NCBI GenBank assembly: GCA_012270975.1
Contig: JAAXHH010000141.1
Location: 593,089-657,088 of the forward strand
Source of the DNA: Candidatus Latescibacterota bacterium
Lineage (GTDB): Bacteria > JAAXHH01
DNA length: 64,000 nt
Direction: 5' to 3'
Within the stretch, counting starts at the first letter, position 1. Every line of letters starts with the position of its first letter. Under the pieces are notes generated by a model, which saw nothing but the letters and a program-made list of their open reading frames with translations, did no database searches and was not told the DNA's origin. Both the position numbers and the translations under genes were made by a program. Shown piece by piece: positions 16,368-26,142 of the stretch.

Positions 16368-18065
16368 ATGACATGGTCGAGACGTACCTTTCTCAGGAGT
16401 ACCGGACTGGTGGGCGCCGGCGCGGCTGTGGGCGGCTTTTCCACGGTGTTGGACGGATGCGCGATCGCCCAGAACTACGACGTCATCATCAGAGGGGGAA
16501 CGGTGATAGACGGCACAGGGGCACCGCCCGTTAACGCGGACGTTGCGATCGCGGGAGACCGTATCGTGAGGATCGGTCCGGTCAGAGGTACCGGTACCAC
16601 GACGATCGATGCAGCGGGAAAGATCGTCTGTCCGGGATTCATCGACATACATTCCCACACCGACCTTTCCCTGCTGGTGAACCCGAGGGCCGAAAGCAAG
16701 ATCCGGCAGGGCGTGACCACGGAGGTAGCGGGACAGGACGGCTCATCGCTGGCACCTCTGACGGAAGACCGGCTGAAGTCGTTACAGGAGGGTTACGGAC
16801 GAAGATACGGGGTGGATATCGAATGGACGGATTTCACCGGCCTGTTCAACATCCTGGAGCAGCAGGGCATCGGGGTCAATTTCATGTCCCTGGCGGGACA
16901 GGGCACCATTCGCGGATATGTCGTGGGGTACGAAAACGTGCCGGCCGGCGCGCGGCAGATCGATGCGATGAAGGCCCTCGTGGACCAGGCCATGTCAGAG
17001 GGAGCATGGGGACTTTCCTCCGGGCTTGAATACACGCCGGGTAGTTTCGCCGACGAGGATGAAATCGCCGAACTCTGCAGGGTAGCGGCGGGGTACAACG
17101 GGTTCTACGCCACCCACATGCGAAACGAGGACGATTACCTCATAGAAGCCGTAACCGAGGCGATCAGTACCGCCAGAAAAGCCGAAATCCCCCTCCAGAT
17201 CGCCCATTTCAAGGCGTCTGGAAGGCGGAACCTGGAGAAGATCTCCGTGGCCTTCGACATGATTGAGCAGGCGGTCGGGGAGGGAATGGAAATCACCCTG
17301 GATCGATACCCCTACATCGCCTACGCGACGACGCTGCAGAATCTGTTTCCCACCCGTTTTCGCTCAGGCGGAGCCGAGGCGTTCGTGGGCCGGCTGCAGG
17401 CGCCGGACACGCTGCCCCAGATGAAACGGGCAGCCATTGAGAAAGTCGAAATGCTGGGAGACTGGAGCGCCGTGATGATCACTTCGGTCGCCAGGGCAGA
17501 AAACCAGGATTACGTGGGCCGGCGCGTGTCGGAGATCGTGGCGGACAGCGGACAGGATCCTTTCGAGTTCGTCCGGGAACTGCTCATCGCGGAGAATGGA
17601 AGCGTGGGCATGGTGGGATTCGGTATGAGCGAGGAGGAGATCCGTTCCGTGCTGACCCATCCGCTCGTCATGGTCGCCTCGGACGGCGGGGCCGCGGCCG
17701 ACTACGGTCCGTTGAGCGAAACCACGCCCCACCCCCGGTTCTATGGCACCTTTCCCAGGGTACTCGGCAAGTACTGTCGCGACGACGGGTTGTTCGATCT
17801 GCCTGTCGCCGTGCACAAGATGACCGGCATGCCCGCCCGGAGGCTGGGACTGTCCGATCGGGGCACGGTCGACGTAGGCCTGGTCGCCGATCTCGTGGTG
17901 TTTGATCCCGAAACTGTCACCGACCGGGCGGACTTCATGAATCCGCATCAGTACGCCCAGGGCATCGACTGCGTCCTGGTCAACGGCGCTGTCGTCGTGG
18001 AAAAGGGAGAACACACCGGTGCGCTGGCAGGCAAGGTGTTGCGGAAGCAGACCGGAGCTGCCTGA
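16368..18065 (+). CDS. Tat-exported N-acyl-D-amino-acid deacylase (amidohydrolase superfamily)
   Basis: A 565-residue amidohydrolase of the D-aminoacylase family. A twin-arginine signal (WSRRTFLR) is followed by a hydrophobic stretch and LDGC, which could be an atypical lipobox at Cys31. The metal site starts with HSHTD (His95, His97, Asp99). Later family blocks include LEYTPGSFADEDEIAELC, YATHMRNEDD, LQIAHFKASGR and MVASDGG. The usual VVGNCGFS loop is replaced by VAGQDGSS, so substrate range or metal ligation may differ. It probably acts outside the cytoplasmic membrane on N-acylated D-amino acids or dipeptides. It lies 14 bp after hisF with its own GGAG ribosome-binding site. Confidence 0.88.
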   Translation: MTWSRRTFLRSTGLVGAGAAVGGFSTVLDGCAIAQNYDVIIRGGTVIDGTGAPPVNADVAIAGDRIVRIGPVRGTGTTTIDAAGKIVCPGFIDIHSHTDLSLLVNPRAESKIRQGVTTEVAGQDGSSLAPLTEDRLKSLQEGYGRRYGVDIEWTDFTGLFNILEQQGIGVNFMSLAGQGTIRGYVVGYENVPAGARQIDAMKALVDQAMSEGAWGLSSGLEYTPGSFADEDEIAELCRVAAGYNGFYATHMRNEDDYLIEAVTEAISTARKAEIPLQIAHFKASGRRNLEKISVAFDMIEQAVGEGMEITLDRYPYIAYATTLQNLFPTRFRSGGAEAFVGRLQAPDTLPQMKRAAIEKVEMLGDWSAVMITSVARAENQDYVGRRVSEIVADSGQDPFEFVRELLIAENGSVGMVGFGMSEEEIRSVLTHPLVMVASDGGAAADYGPLSETTPHPRFYGTFPRVLGKYCRDDGLFDLPVAVHKMTGMPARRLGLSDRGTVDVGLVADLVVFDPETVTDRADFMNPHQYAQGIDCVLVNGAVVVEKGEHTGALAGKVLRKQTGAA

Positions 18066-18093
18066 CCGGGAACAGGCGGCGGTCAGGACATGC

Positions 18094-18687
18094 TCAAACC
18101 CGATCCGATGAAACGGCCAGGTCTTTGATCAGGCCGCTGCGCAGGTCGAAGACCCATCCGTGCACTTGCAGTCCGGTCTCTTCTGTCGACTTCCGTACTT
18201 CCGGAAACGCCAGGATGTTCGCACACTGGGCGCGGACATTGAACTCGACCATGCGGTCGCACCGGTCCGTTTGATCAGGGATGGATTCCAGTTCGGTTTC
18301 GTGGCGTTGCCGGACCGTTCTCAGGTTCTGCAGCCAGGGCTCGAGCGGGCCGAGGTCGTCCGACCCCAGTACCGCCTTGGCCGCGCCGCAGTCGTAGTGC
18401 CCGCACACCACGATATGCCCGACTTTCAAATGCTCAACGCCGTAGATGACGGCGGACCGGGTGTTCGGGTCCTCGGAAGAGATCAGATTGCCCACGTTGC
18501 GGTGCACGAAAACCTCGCCAGGTCCGGCCCCCATGAAGGCCTCGGGCATCACCCGGCTGTCCGAACATCCGATGTAGAGGACGCCGGGCCGTTGCGGCCC
18601 CGACAGCCGCTCGAGGTAGCCGGGGTCGGCGCTCAGTTTTCTCTTGATCCAATGGGCGTTTTTCTCGAAAATGCGGTCTGGATTCAT
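18094..18687 (-). CDS. Beta-class carbonic anhydrase
   Basis: A 197-residue zinc enzyme interconverting CO2 and bicarbonate. The zinc ligands and catalytic dyad are intact: Cys41, Asp43 and Arg45 in IGCSDSRV, and His97 and Cys100 in CGHYDCGAAK. The VHRNVGNL segment is typical of Can-like enzymes. An in-frame TTG at 18711 is possible, but ATG 18687 matches the family N-terminus. It converges with the deacylase gene (28-bp gap) and is divergent from the HyuA-HyuB gene. No signal peptide, so cytoplasmic. Confidence 0.94.
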   Translation of the reverse strand: MNPDRIFEKNAHWIKRKLSADPGYLERLSGPQRPGVLYIGCSDSRVMPEAFMGAGPGEVFVHRNVGNLISSEDPNTRSAVIYGVEHLKVGHIVVCGHYDCGAAKAVLGSDDLGPLEPWLQNLRTVRQRHETELESIPDQTDRCDRMVEFNVRAQCANILAFPEVRKSTEETGLQVHGWVFDLRSGLIKDLAVSSDRV

Positions 18688-18847
18688 GGATTCAGTGAAA
18701 TGTGCCTTCAATAGGACAGGTGAGGTGTTTTCAAATCGCCAATTCGGACCGTCTCGTGCCCGTCTGCACGCCTACTTGCTTGTTCGCTGGTAATAGTATA
18801 GACCGCCGGTCGTTCCTCGTCAAAACAAACCGGCCCGGAGATCCACG

Positions 18848-21800
18848 ATGAACAACCCGTCCAGGGACGCCTCTCCGCCGTCCTTCTCCATCGGCATAGA
18901 CGTCGGCGGGACGTTCACGGATTTTGTCGTGGCGGAAGGCGATTCCGCGCCCCGCTATTTCAAGACGGCGTCGACCCCCCACGCACCATCCGATGCGGTG
19001 ATGAACGGACTCCGGAACGTCGGGGACGCCTATGGTCTTCCTGTCGCCGAACTGCTGTCTCGAACCCGCCTGTTCATCCACGGTACCACCGTCGCCACCA
19101 ACACGCTCCTGGAACGCAAGGGCGCGCGGGTCGGCCTGATCACCACCGAAGGCTTCCGGGACTTGCTGGCGCTGCGGGAAGGCCTGAAAGAAGACCGGTA
19201 CAATCTCCGGATGACGCCCGTCGAGCCGCTGGTTCCCCGGCCGCTTCGGCGTACGCTCGATGAACGTACCCGCGCCGACGGCACCGTAGAGGAGCCTGTG
19301 GATACCGGCGCACTCGACGAGATACTGGACGAACTCGTGCGGGCCGGGGTGGAATCGGTGGCGGCCTGTCTCATTTTCTCCTACCTGAATCCGGCGCATG
19401 AGCGGCTGGTGGGCGAGCGCATCCGGCGCCGCTATCCCGATCTGTACCTCTCGCTCTCCTCGGAGATCCTGCCTCAGATCAAGGAATACGACCGCCTGAG
19501 CACCACGGCGGTCAACGCCTATGTGGGACCGGTCTACGCCCGGTATCTCAGGCGCATGCGGGAGGAGACCTCGAGCCTGGGTCTCGAGCGCGATGTACTC
19601 ACCATGACGTCCAACGGCGGGGTAACACCGCTGGACGTCGCGGCACGGCAGGCCGTGCAGGCCATACTCTCCGGTCCGGCCGGAGGCGTCAGCGGAGCCG
19701 TGGCCTACGGCCGCCTCATCGGCGAGACCGATCTCATCGGATTCGACATGGGCGGGACAAGCACGGACATCTCGGTGATCGAAGGCGGCGATCCCCAAGT
19801 TTCCGGGGAACACTACGAAGGGGGATGGAAGATCGCCGTACCGATGATCGATCTCCACACACTAGGGGCGGGCGGCGGCAGTATTGCGCGGGTAGACGAC
19901 GGCGGAACCCTCCACGTCGGCCCCCGGAGTGCGGGCGCCGAGCCGGGACCGGCCTGTTACGGACGGGGCGGCGATCAGCCTACGGTTACCGACGCCAACC
20001 TGGTCCTCGGGTATCTCGATGCGGGTAATTTCCTCGGCGGAAGGACGCGCCTGTACCCGGATCTGTCCGCAAAGGCCATGGAGACGCACGTTGCGGAACC
20101 CCTGGGCCTGAGCCTGGAGGAAGCGGCGCTTGGCGTTCTTGACGTCGTGACCACGGCCATGGCCGAGGGCATCAGGCTGCTGACCGTACGCCGCGGCGGA
20201 GATCCCCGCAACTTCTCCCTGATGGCCTTCGGCGGCGCGGCGGGACTTCACGTGGGCAGGGTCGCCCGCAAGACGGGCATCGGCAGGGTCTACCTGCCTT
20301 CGGCGGCTCCCGTGCTGTCGGCCTACGGCATGCTGGCTTCCGACCTCAGGTACGATTTCGCCCAGTCCTTCACGGCCAGCCTGGACGTCGTCGACCTCGA
20401 CGAGGTAAGACGGCTGACGGATCGCATGGCGGAACAGGGTATCGCTCAACTGAGGAAACAGGAACTGGGCGACGAAGATATCGCCATCCGGTTCACGGCC
20501 GACATGCGGTACCTCGACCAGATTTACGAGGTGAACGTGAACATCCCGGATCTGTCCCGGGATGATGAAGCCATCCGCAGTTCCTGGGCCGCCCTGTTTC
20601 ACGAAAGATATCAGACCCTCTATTCCTACCATCAGCTCGACCAGGAGATCCGCCTGGTGACGCTGCGGGCCACGGTAACGGGGAGACTGCCGTCCGTTGT
20701 CCTGCCGGAGAAAGAGGACACCGGTTCGACCGCGGATGCCCGCAAGGGCACGCGACGTATTTACACCGGCACCTGGACCGAAGCCGACGTATTCGCGGCC
20801 GACGGCCTGGCGCCGGGTGCCTTGATCGACGGTCCGGCCATCGTCGAATCCGACTTCACCACCATTCTCGTGGAAGCGGGCGACCGCCTCGAGGTCGACT
20901 CCTACGGCGGCATGGTTCTGATCGTATCGTCCGCCACGCCCGATGCGGCATCGGCCGGGTCGGATCCGATTACGCACTCGGTCGTGGGGCACCGCCTGGA
21001 GTCGATCGCCCGCGAGATGGCGGACGTCATGATCCGCACCTCCATGTCCCAGATCCTGAACTCCAGCCGGGATTTCTCCACCGCGATCCTTGACGCGAGA
21101 GGGCAACTGGTGGCACAGGGAGAGGGTATTCCCGTGCATATCAGTGCCCTGCCTCCGTCCGTCGAAGCGGTGTGCGAATACTTCGGAGACGACATCAACG
21201 AGGGCGACCTGTTCATCCTGAACGACCCCTACTTCGGCGGAAGCCACCTACCGGACATCACGGCGATCTACCCCGTCTTCCGCGACGGGACCCTGCTGTT
21301 TTTCGCGGTAAACCGGGCCCATCACAGCGACATCGGCGGGGGAACCCACGGCGGTTACAATCCCTCGGCCAGCGAACTGTACCACGAGGGCCTGCGCATC
21401 CCGCCCGTCAGGCTGTACGAATCCGGTCGGCCGCGGGAGGACCTGCTGCACATGCTGGCGGTCAACGTGCGTCACGCGGAGAACTTCTCCGGCGACCTGC
21501 ACGCCCAGATCGGGTCGGTTCAGATCGCCGCCCGCCGCCTGCAGGTGCTCCTCGACGATTACGGCGCAGACGGCCTGATGGCCTCCGTGGAAGCCATCCT
21601 GGACAGCGCGGAACGGCGCATCCGGCAACTCATCGGGGGCTGGCCGGACGGCGTGTATCGCGGGGAAACGCTGCTCGACGACGACGGGTTCGATGCCGAG
21701 GCGATCCCCATCCGCGCAAAGGTCACCGTACAGGGCGACACCATGACCATCGACCTGAGCGATTCGAGTCCCCAGGTCACGGGCTTTATCAACAGCGCCT

Positions 21801-22588
21801 ATGCCAATACCCGTTCCCTCGCCCACGTCGCCATCATGTACATGGCCCCGTCCGACGTACCCAAGAACGAGGGGTCCATGCGCCCGGTCAAGGTAATCGC
21901 GCCCCGGGGCCTGATCGTGAACCCGAATCCTCCGGCGCCGGTCTGCATGAGTACCAACCACTGCGGGGAGGAGATCGTGGAGGCAGTGTTCAAGGCGCTG
22001 GCCCCGGTGGCGCCCGGCGCCGTGAACGCGGGGTTCTCCCGCCGGCTTCGATTCGCGATCACCGGAAGCAATCCACGCACGGGCAACCGCTTCATATGGC
22101 ACTTCTTCTTCGGCCGGGGCGGCGGTGGGGCCTCCCGGGGTTACGACGGCTGGTCCTGCGTGGGCGAGGTCAACGTGGCCGGGGCGATCCGCAGTCCCAG
22201 CGTGGAGATCACCGAGGAGCGATTCCCCTTCAAGATCGTCCGGAACGACCTGAGGCCGGGGTCAGGCGGCGACGGCACTTGGCGGGGCGGGCTCGGCGCG
22301 GTCTTCGAAATGGTCTACGAGGGAGACGAGCCGGCTAAACTCAACATGGCGGGCGACGGCGTCATCAACCCGCCCTTCGGGCTCTTCGGCGGCGAGCCGG
22401 GTCTGCCGCACCGCTACATGGTGGTGTCCAACGGGAGGGAGAGGATGCTCAAGTCCAAGGAAACCGAGGTGCCGATCCTGCCCGGAGACCACATCGTCGC
22501 GCTGTCCGCCGGCGGCGGCGGTTACGGACCGCCCCGGTCGAGGGATCCGTCCAGCCGCGCCCGCGACGGGGATTCCGGCCTGGCCTGA
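18848..22588 (+). CDS. HyuA-HyuB fusion: hydantoinase/5-oxoprolinase-type ATP-dependent amidohydrolase
   Basis: A 1246-residue fusion. Residues 1 to about 690 are HyuA, with ATP-binding signatures IGIDVGGTFTDFVV near residue 15 and GFDMGGTSTDISVI near 300, plus LGAGGGSIARVD. From about residue 705 (DPITHSVVGHRLESI) to the end is HyuB, with NDPYFGGSHLPDIT, AHHSDIGGG and GRGGGGASRGYDG. The full-length order matches ATP-dependent 5-oxoprolinases, so 5-oxoproline to glutamate is a good guess. Related proteins act on hydantoins or acetone, so the substrate is uncertain. The start has a GGAG site. The stop is one base from the stop of the convergent Nramp-like gene. Confidence 0.92.
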   Translation: MNNPSRDASPPSFSIGIDVGGTFTDFVVAEGDSAPRYFKTASTPHAPSDAVMNGLRNVGDAYGLPVAELLSRTRLFIHGTTVATNTLLERKGARVGLITTEGFRDLLALREGLKEDRYNLRMTPVEPLVPRPLRRTLDERTRADGTVEEPVDTGALDEILDELVRAGVESVAACLIFSYLNPAHERLVGERIRRRYPDLYLSLSSEILPQIKEYDRLSTTAVNAYVGPVYARYLRRMREETSSLGLERDVLTMTSNGGVTPLDVAARQAVQAILSGPAGGVSGAVAYGRLIGETDLIGFDMGGTSTDISVIEGGDPQVSGEHYEGGWKIAVPMIDLHTLGAGGGSIARVDDGGTLHVGPRSAGAEPGPACYGRGGDQPTVTDANLVLGYLDAGNFLGGRTRLYPDLSAKAMETHVAEPLGLSLEEAALGVLDVVTTAMAEGIRLLTVRRGGDPRNFSLMAFGGAAGLHVGRVARKTGIGRVYLPSAAPVLSAYGMLASDLRYDFAQSFTASLDVVDLDEVRRLTDRMAEQGIAQLRKQELGDEDIAIRFTADMRYLDQIYEVNVNIPDLSRDDEAIRSSWAALFHERYQTLYSYHQLDQEIRLVTLRATVTGRLPSVVLPEKEDTGSTADARKGTRRIYTGTWTEADVFAADGLAPGALIDGPAIVESDFTTILVEAGDRLEVDSYGGMVLIVSSATPDAASAGSDPITHSVVGHRLESIAREMADVMIRTSMSQILNSSRDFSTAILDARGQLVAQGEGIPVHISALPPSVEAVCEYFGDDINEGDLFILNDPYFGGSHLPDITAIYPVFRDGTLLFFAVNRAHHSDIGGGTHGGYNPSASELYHEGLRIPPVRLYESGRPREDLLHMLAVNVRHAENFSGDLHAQIGSVQIAARRLQVLLDDYGADGLMASVEAILDSAERRIRQLIGGWPDGVYRGETLLDDDGFDAEAIPIRAKVTVQGDTMTIDLSDSSPQVTGFINSAYANTRSLAHVAIMYMAPSDVPKNEGSMRPVKVIAPRGLIVNPNPPAPVCMSTNHCGEEIVEAVFKALAPVAPGAVNAGFSRRLRFAITGSNPRTGNRFIWHFFFGRGGGGASRGYDGWSCVGEVNVAGAIRSPSVEITEERFPFKIVRNDLRPGSGGDGTWRGGLGAVFEMVYEGDEPAKLNMAGDGVINPPFGLFGGEPGLPHRYMVVSNGRERMLKSKETEVPILPGDHIVALSAGGGGYGPPRSRDPSSRARDGDSGLA

Positions 22589-22589
22589 T

Positions 22590-23945
22590 CTAAATCCTGA
22601 CCCAGACCGCGTATAAGGCGAAAACGGCCATCACGATCGTGGCGGCCGTCAACGCGACCAGCATGGATCTGGACGGCGGGACGCCCGCTGCCCTCGCCGT
22701 GGTCCGGCTGAAGTACAGCGCCGCCCATCCGATGGCCGGCAGCAGGATCGTCTGCATCAGTCCACCGATGATCACCATGGTGACCGGTGCGGACCACAGG
22801 ACGTAGAGGACGAGGTATACCAGGGGCAGCAGGACGCCGATCACCCGCACGACCCGCTGCCGGTCGTTGGGCTGCGCGTAGGTGATGAAACCGAGTACCG
22901 CGAGAGCGTCCGCCAGCATGCGCGACTGGCCTACTATCGTCACGAAATACGTCGAGAACAGCACCACGAAGGCACCCACGCCGAAGAGGTAGAACGCCCA
23001 GTTGCCCAGCGTCTCGGTGTACATCCCGGAGAGGATCTGCACGGTGCCGAACCCTTCCGGTACGAGTCCCTGGGCATGGAGCACGGCCGCGCCCAGGAAG
23101 AAGAAGGCGAGCGTCGCCAGCGTGTAGATGACCATGCACAGCCACACGTCCTTCTTCATCACGCTTATCCATCCCAGGGCGCGTTCACGCCAGGCCGCGC
23201 TGTCGTCGCGGGGTCCCGCCGCCCGGGCATAGCCCTTTTCCACGCACCAATATGGGTAGAGCAATAGTTCGGAGGCGCCCACCCCGGTGATGCCGAACAC
23301 GGCGAAAGCCGTGACGGCGCCGTCCTGCGGGAGGGCAAACCGCAATCCGTCCAGGAGGGCCTGGGGAGAAACCGCATAGGGGGTCCAGAACAAGAGCAGC
23401 GCGCTGGCCAGTGTGGTGAAGGTGAACAGGGCCACCAGGATGGTGGTAATCCGTTCCAGCGTCATGTACTGCCCCACGAGGCCGAGCCCCATGCCGACCA
23501 GCGTGAGTATGATCAGCCACGAAGTGTTGCCGAAGACCGGGAAGATCAGGTCCAGCGACAGGCTCATCGTGCCAAAAATGCCGCCCACCTGCATGGTGCT
23601 CCAGAGCAAAAGCAGCAGGCTCCCCCACACGAGCCAGGACACTCTCAGGCGCGGGCCCGGGACCCTGTTGAAGGCCACGAAGGTGGTCTGGCCGGTGGCG
23701 ATGGCGTGCCGGCCGAGTTCGCTTTGCACCGGCACCTTGACCGCACAGCTCAGGAGAATCAGCCAGAGTACGACGAAACCGACCTCGGCCCCGAGACGCG
23801 TGGTGGCGATGAGTTCCCCGGAACCCACGATGGAACCGGTCAACAGCAGGCCCGGTCCCAGCTGCTTGATCGTCGACCAGCGGTCGGCGGGCGGTTTTCT
23901 TACATGTTCGGGAAGCAGCGCGTAAGGATCGGAAACGTTGGACAT
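22590..23945 (-). CDS. Nramp-family-like membrane transporter lacking canonical metal-site motifs
   Basis: A 451-residue protein with about 11-12 hydrophobic helices and an overall Nramp (LeuT-fold) pattern. Canonical Mn/Fe Nramps have DPGN in TM1 and MPH in TM6. Here TM1 reads GPGLLLTGSIVGSGELIATT and TM6 reads ITGVGASELLLYPYWC. Both half-sites therefore carry a Gly/Ser-Glu-Leu motif (GSGEL, GASEL) instead of the Asp/Asn and Met ligands. This places it in a divergent branch whose substrate may not be Mn2+. A long helix-breaking loop with VEKGYARAAG follows TM6. It converges with the HyuA-HyuB gene with no room for a terminator. Confidence 0.85.
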   Translation of the reverse strand: MSNVSDPYALLPEHVRKPPADRWSTIKQLGPGLLLTGSIVGSGELIATTRLGAEVGFVVLWLILLSCAVKVPVQSELGRHAIATGQTTFVAFNRVPGPRLRVSWLVWGSLLLLLWSTMQVGGIFGTMSLSLDLIFPVFGNTSWLIILTLVGMGLGLVGQYMTLERITTILVALFTFTTLASALLLFWTPYAVSPQALLDGLRFALPQDGAVTAFAVFGITGVGASELLLYPYWCVEKGYARAAGPRDDSAAWRERALGWISVMKKDVWLCMVIYTLATLAFFFLGAAVLHAQGLVPEGFGTVQILSGMYTETLGNWAFYLFGVGAFVVLFSTYFVTIVGQSRMLADALAVLGFITYAQPNDRQRVVRVIGVLLPLVYLVLYVLWSAPVTMVIIGGLMQTILLPAIGWAALYFSRTTARAAGVPPSRSMLVALTAATIVMAVFALYAVWVRI

Positions 23946-24048
23946 GCAGGTTCGCTTGTAAGGGTGATATTGGGAAATGGACAGCTCAGTGCCGCCGGTC
24001 GGCGCTCAGTATGTATCGGCCTTGACGGCAGGATCGATCGCTACCGAG

Positions 24049-24315
24049 TCAGGACGAATCGACCTCGCCGGAAAGCGGGATCGCTTCGTCGATCAACATG
24101 ATCGGGATCTCTTCCCTGATGGGATACAGGTACTTGCCGTCGGCCCGTACCAGGCCTCCGTCGATGGGTTCCGTCACTTTTTCGCCCCCCCGGTTGACCA
24201 GCGTACCGGCCTCGATCATGCCATTGACGTCTTCGACGACGGAATCCGGCGCGAGACGAACCGCTTCCTTGGTTTCCGGACAGGCCAGTATGTCCAGCAA
24301 AGCCTGGTCAATCAT
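24049..24315 (-). CDS. Trm112-like small protein (YcaR/UPF0434 type)
   Basis: An 88-residue protein. The N-terminal LLDILACPETKEAVRL and the C-terminal YLYPIREEIPIMLIDEAI are the hallmarks of the Trm112/YcaR family. Classical members hold a small zinc site. Here only one Cys is present, so zinc is unlikely. Some Trm112 proteins activate methyltransferases, but the bacterial role is not settled. The start is ATG 24315 behind GGAGG. It precedes the Nramp-like gene on the same strand, about 100 bp away. Confidence 0.85.
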   Translation of the reverse strand: MIDQALLDILACPETKEAVRLAPDSVVEDVNGMIEAGTLVNRGGEKVTEPIDGGLVRADGKYLYPIREEIPIMLIDEAIPLSGEVDSS

Positions 24316-24505
24316 GAATCCCTCCAGCGCCCGGTATCATTCGGTGGCGTATGCGCCGCATGACAGTGATTGGGACAGACTATAAGAATCCGTACCAGGG
24401 TGATCAAGCGAATTCTACGCGGCACCGTCTGAAGTGCGGACTCGACCGGCCGCCGCCACCGGCTGCGATGTCATCTGAACGGGACCTTCGTCGAACGACA
24501 GGATC

Positions 24506-24553
24506 GTTGCGTTCAAGGCGGCGCATCGTCGCGGTTGTTGCGTTCAGGGCGGC
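24506..24553 (+). repeat. Two 17-bp direct repeats 31 bp apart at the ahcY promoter
   Basis: GTTGCGTTCAAGGCGGC at 24506-24522 and GTTGCGTTCAGGGCGGC at 24537-24553 differ at one position. Their 31-bp offset is about three helical turns, so both face the same side of DNA. The second copy covers the predicted -35 of ahcY. This arrangement is typical of paired operator sites; the protein is unknown. Confidence 0.55.
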
Positions 24554-24566
24554 TGCACCGTATAAT
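24538..24566 (+). promoter_or_regulatory. Predicted promoter of ahcY
   Basis: TTGCGT at 24538-24543, 17 bp, then a perfect TATAAT at 24561-24566. The start would be near 24573, with a leader of about 60 nt to ATG 24634. The rest of the 318-bp gap (24316-24633) holds the direct repeats and otherwise nothing recognisable. I looked for and did not find an SAH-riboswitch-like core. Confidence 0.65.
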
Positions 24567-24633
24567 AGGGAGCGATTGATTGTGCGACACCACGTACCCG
24601 CAGACCGACAAAACAGCACCAAGGAGTCCTTAC

Positions 24634-26076
24634 ATGGCGCAGGAAGTGCCGACCACCATAGAGTTGCCCGACTATTCCAGCCTGCCTTACAAAGTGGCCG
24701 ACCTGTCCGAGGCGGAACTGGGTCACCGCGAAATCGCCATCGCCGAACAGGAGATGCCCGGCCTGATGGCCGTCCGCGAGAAGTACGGCCGCGAACAGCC
24801 GCTCGAGGGCGCACGCATCATGGGATCCCTCCACATGACGATCCAGACTGCCGTGCTCATTCAGACGCTCAAGGCTCTTGGGGCCGAGGTGAGGTGGGCC
24901 TCCTGCAACATCTTCTCGACCCAGGACCACGCGGCGGCCGCCATCGCGGACGACGGCGTTCCCGTCTACGCCTGGAAGGGGGAAAGCCTGGAGGAGTACT
25001 GGGCCTGCACGCTGCAGGCGCTGACCTTCGACGGCGAATCCGGCCCAACGCAGATCGTGGACGACGGCGGCGATGCCACGCTCCTCATTCACCGGGGCGT
25101 GGAAGCCGAAGACGACCCCTCGATCCTGGACGAACCCACCGACAACCGGGAACTTCAGATCATTAACGAAGTGCTCAGGAGGCAACTGGACAGAAACCCG
25201 CGGTTCTGGCATGAAATGAGCGCCAATATCCGCGGCGTCTCCGAGGAGACGACCACCGGCGTCCACCGGCTCTATCAGATGATGCAGGACGGGAAGCTCC
25301 TGTTCCCGGCCATCAACGTCAACGATTCGGTGACCAAGTCGAAATTCGACAACCTGTACGGCTGCCGCGAATCGCTCGCGGACGGCCTCAAGCGCGCCCT
25401 GGACGTCATGGTCGCCGGGAAGACGGTCGTCGTCTGCGGATACGGCGACGTGGGCAAGGGATGCGCCCAGTCGATGCGAGGCTTCGGCGCCCGCGTGGTG
25501 ATCACGGAGATCGACCCCATCTGCGCGCTGCAGGCCGCGATGGAAGGCTATGAGGTGACAACGGTCGAAGACGTGCTCGACCAGGGGCAGATCTTCGTTA
25601 CGACGACCGGGAACCGGGACATCCTCCGTATCGAACACATGGAGCGCATGCTGGACCAGGCCATCGTCTGCAACATCGGCCATTTCGACAACGAAATCCA
25701 GGTGGACGCGCTGAACGAATACCCCGGCGTCGTGAAGCAGAACATCAAACCCCAGGTGGACAAGTACCTCTTTCCCGACGGCCATGCCATCTACCTGCTC
25801 GCGGAGGGACGGCTGGTCAACCTGGGTTGCGCCACGGGCCACCCCTCATTTGTCATGTCGAGTTCCTTTACCAACCAGGTAATCGCGCAAATCGACCTGC
25901 GGCTCCATGACCACGAGACCGGGGTCACGACCCTGCCGAAACACCTGGACGAGGAGGTAGCCAGGCTGCACCTGCACAAACTGGGCGTGAAGCTGACCCG
26001 GTTGTCCCGGAACCAGGCGGATTACATCGGTGTTCCCATCGAAGGGCCCTACAAACCCGATCACTATCGATACTGA
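24634..26076 (+). CDS. ahcY: Adenosylhomocysteinase (S-adenosylhomocysteine hydrolase)
   Basis: A 480-residue enzyme that hydrolyses S-adenosylhomocysteine to homocysteine and adenosine, keeping the methylation cycle running. Substrate-site elements include [26 protein letters not shown] and [16 protein letters not shown]. The NAD site is [14 protein letters not shown]. The C-terminus ends KPDHYRY, as in full-length homologues. ATG 24634 is chosen over GTG 24580 because AAGGAG lies 7 nt before it. A sigma70-like promoter and a pair of direct repeats lie upstream. A GNAT gene follows after 66 bp. Confidence 0.97.
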   Translation: MAQEVPTTIELPDYSSLPYKVADLSEAELGHREIAIAEQEMPGLMAVREKYGREQPLEGARIMGSLHMTIQTAVLIQTLKALGAEVRWASCNIFSTQDHAAAAIADDGVPVYAWKGESLEEYWACTLQALTFDGESGPTQIVDDGGDATLLIHRGVEAEDDPSILDEPTDNRELQIINEVLRRQLDRNPRFWHEMSANIRGVSEETTTGVHRLYQMMQDGKLLFPAINVNDSVTKSKFDNLYGCRESLADGLKRALDVMVAGKTVVVCGYGDVGKGCAQSMRGFGARVVITEIDPICALQAAMEGYEVTTVEDVLDQGQIFVTTTGNRDILRIEHMERMLDQAIVCNIGHFDNEIQVDALNEYPGVVKQNIKPQVDKYLFPDGHAIYLLAEGRLVNLGCATGHPSFVMSSSFTNQVIAQIDLRLHDHETGVTTLPKHLDEEVARLHLHKLGVKLTRLSRNQADYIGVPIEGPYKPDHYRY

Positions 26077-26142
26077 CGGGGGCGACAGGGGCGTGGACCA
26101 TCAGCCTTCCCGTAAAGCCGCGCGGGATGTCCACCGTTCTCG

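Noticed and set aside
24316..24633. SAH riboswitch upstream of ahcY
   Set aside because: The predicted transcript leader is only about 60 nt and I could not find the conserved SAH-riboswitch core. A covariance-model search would settle it.
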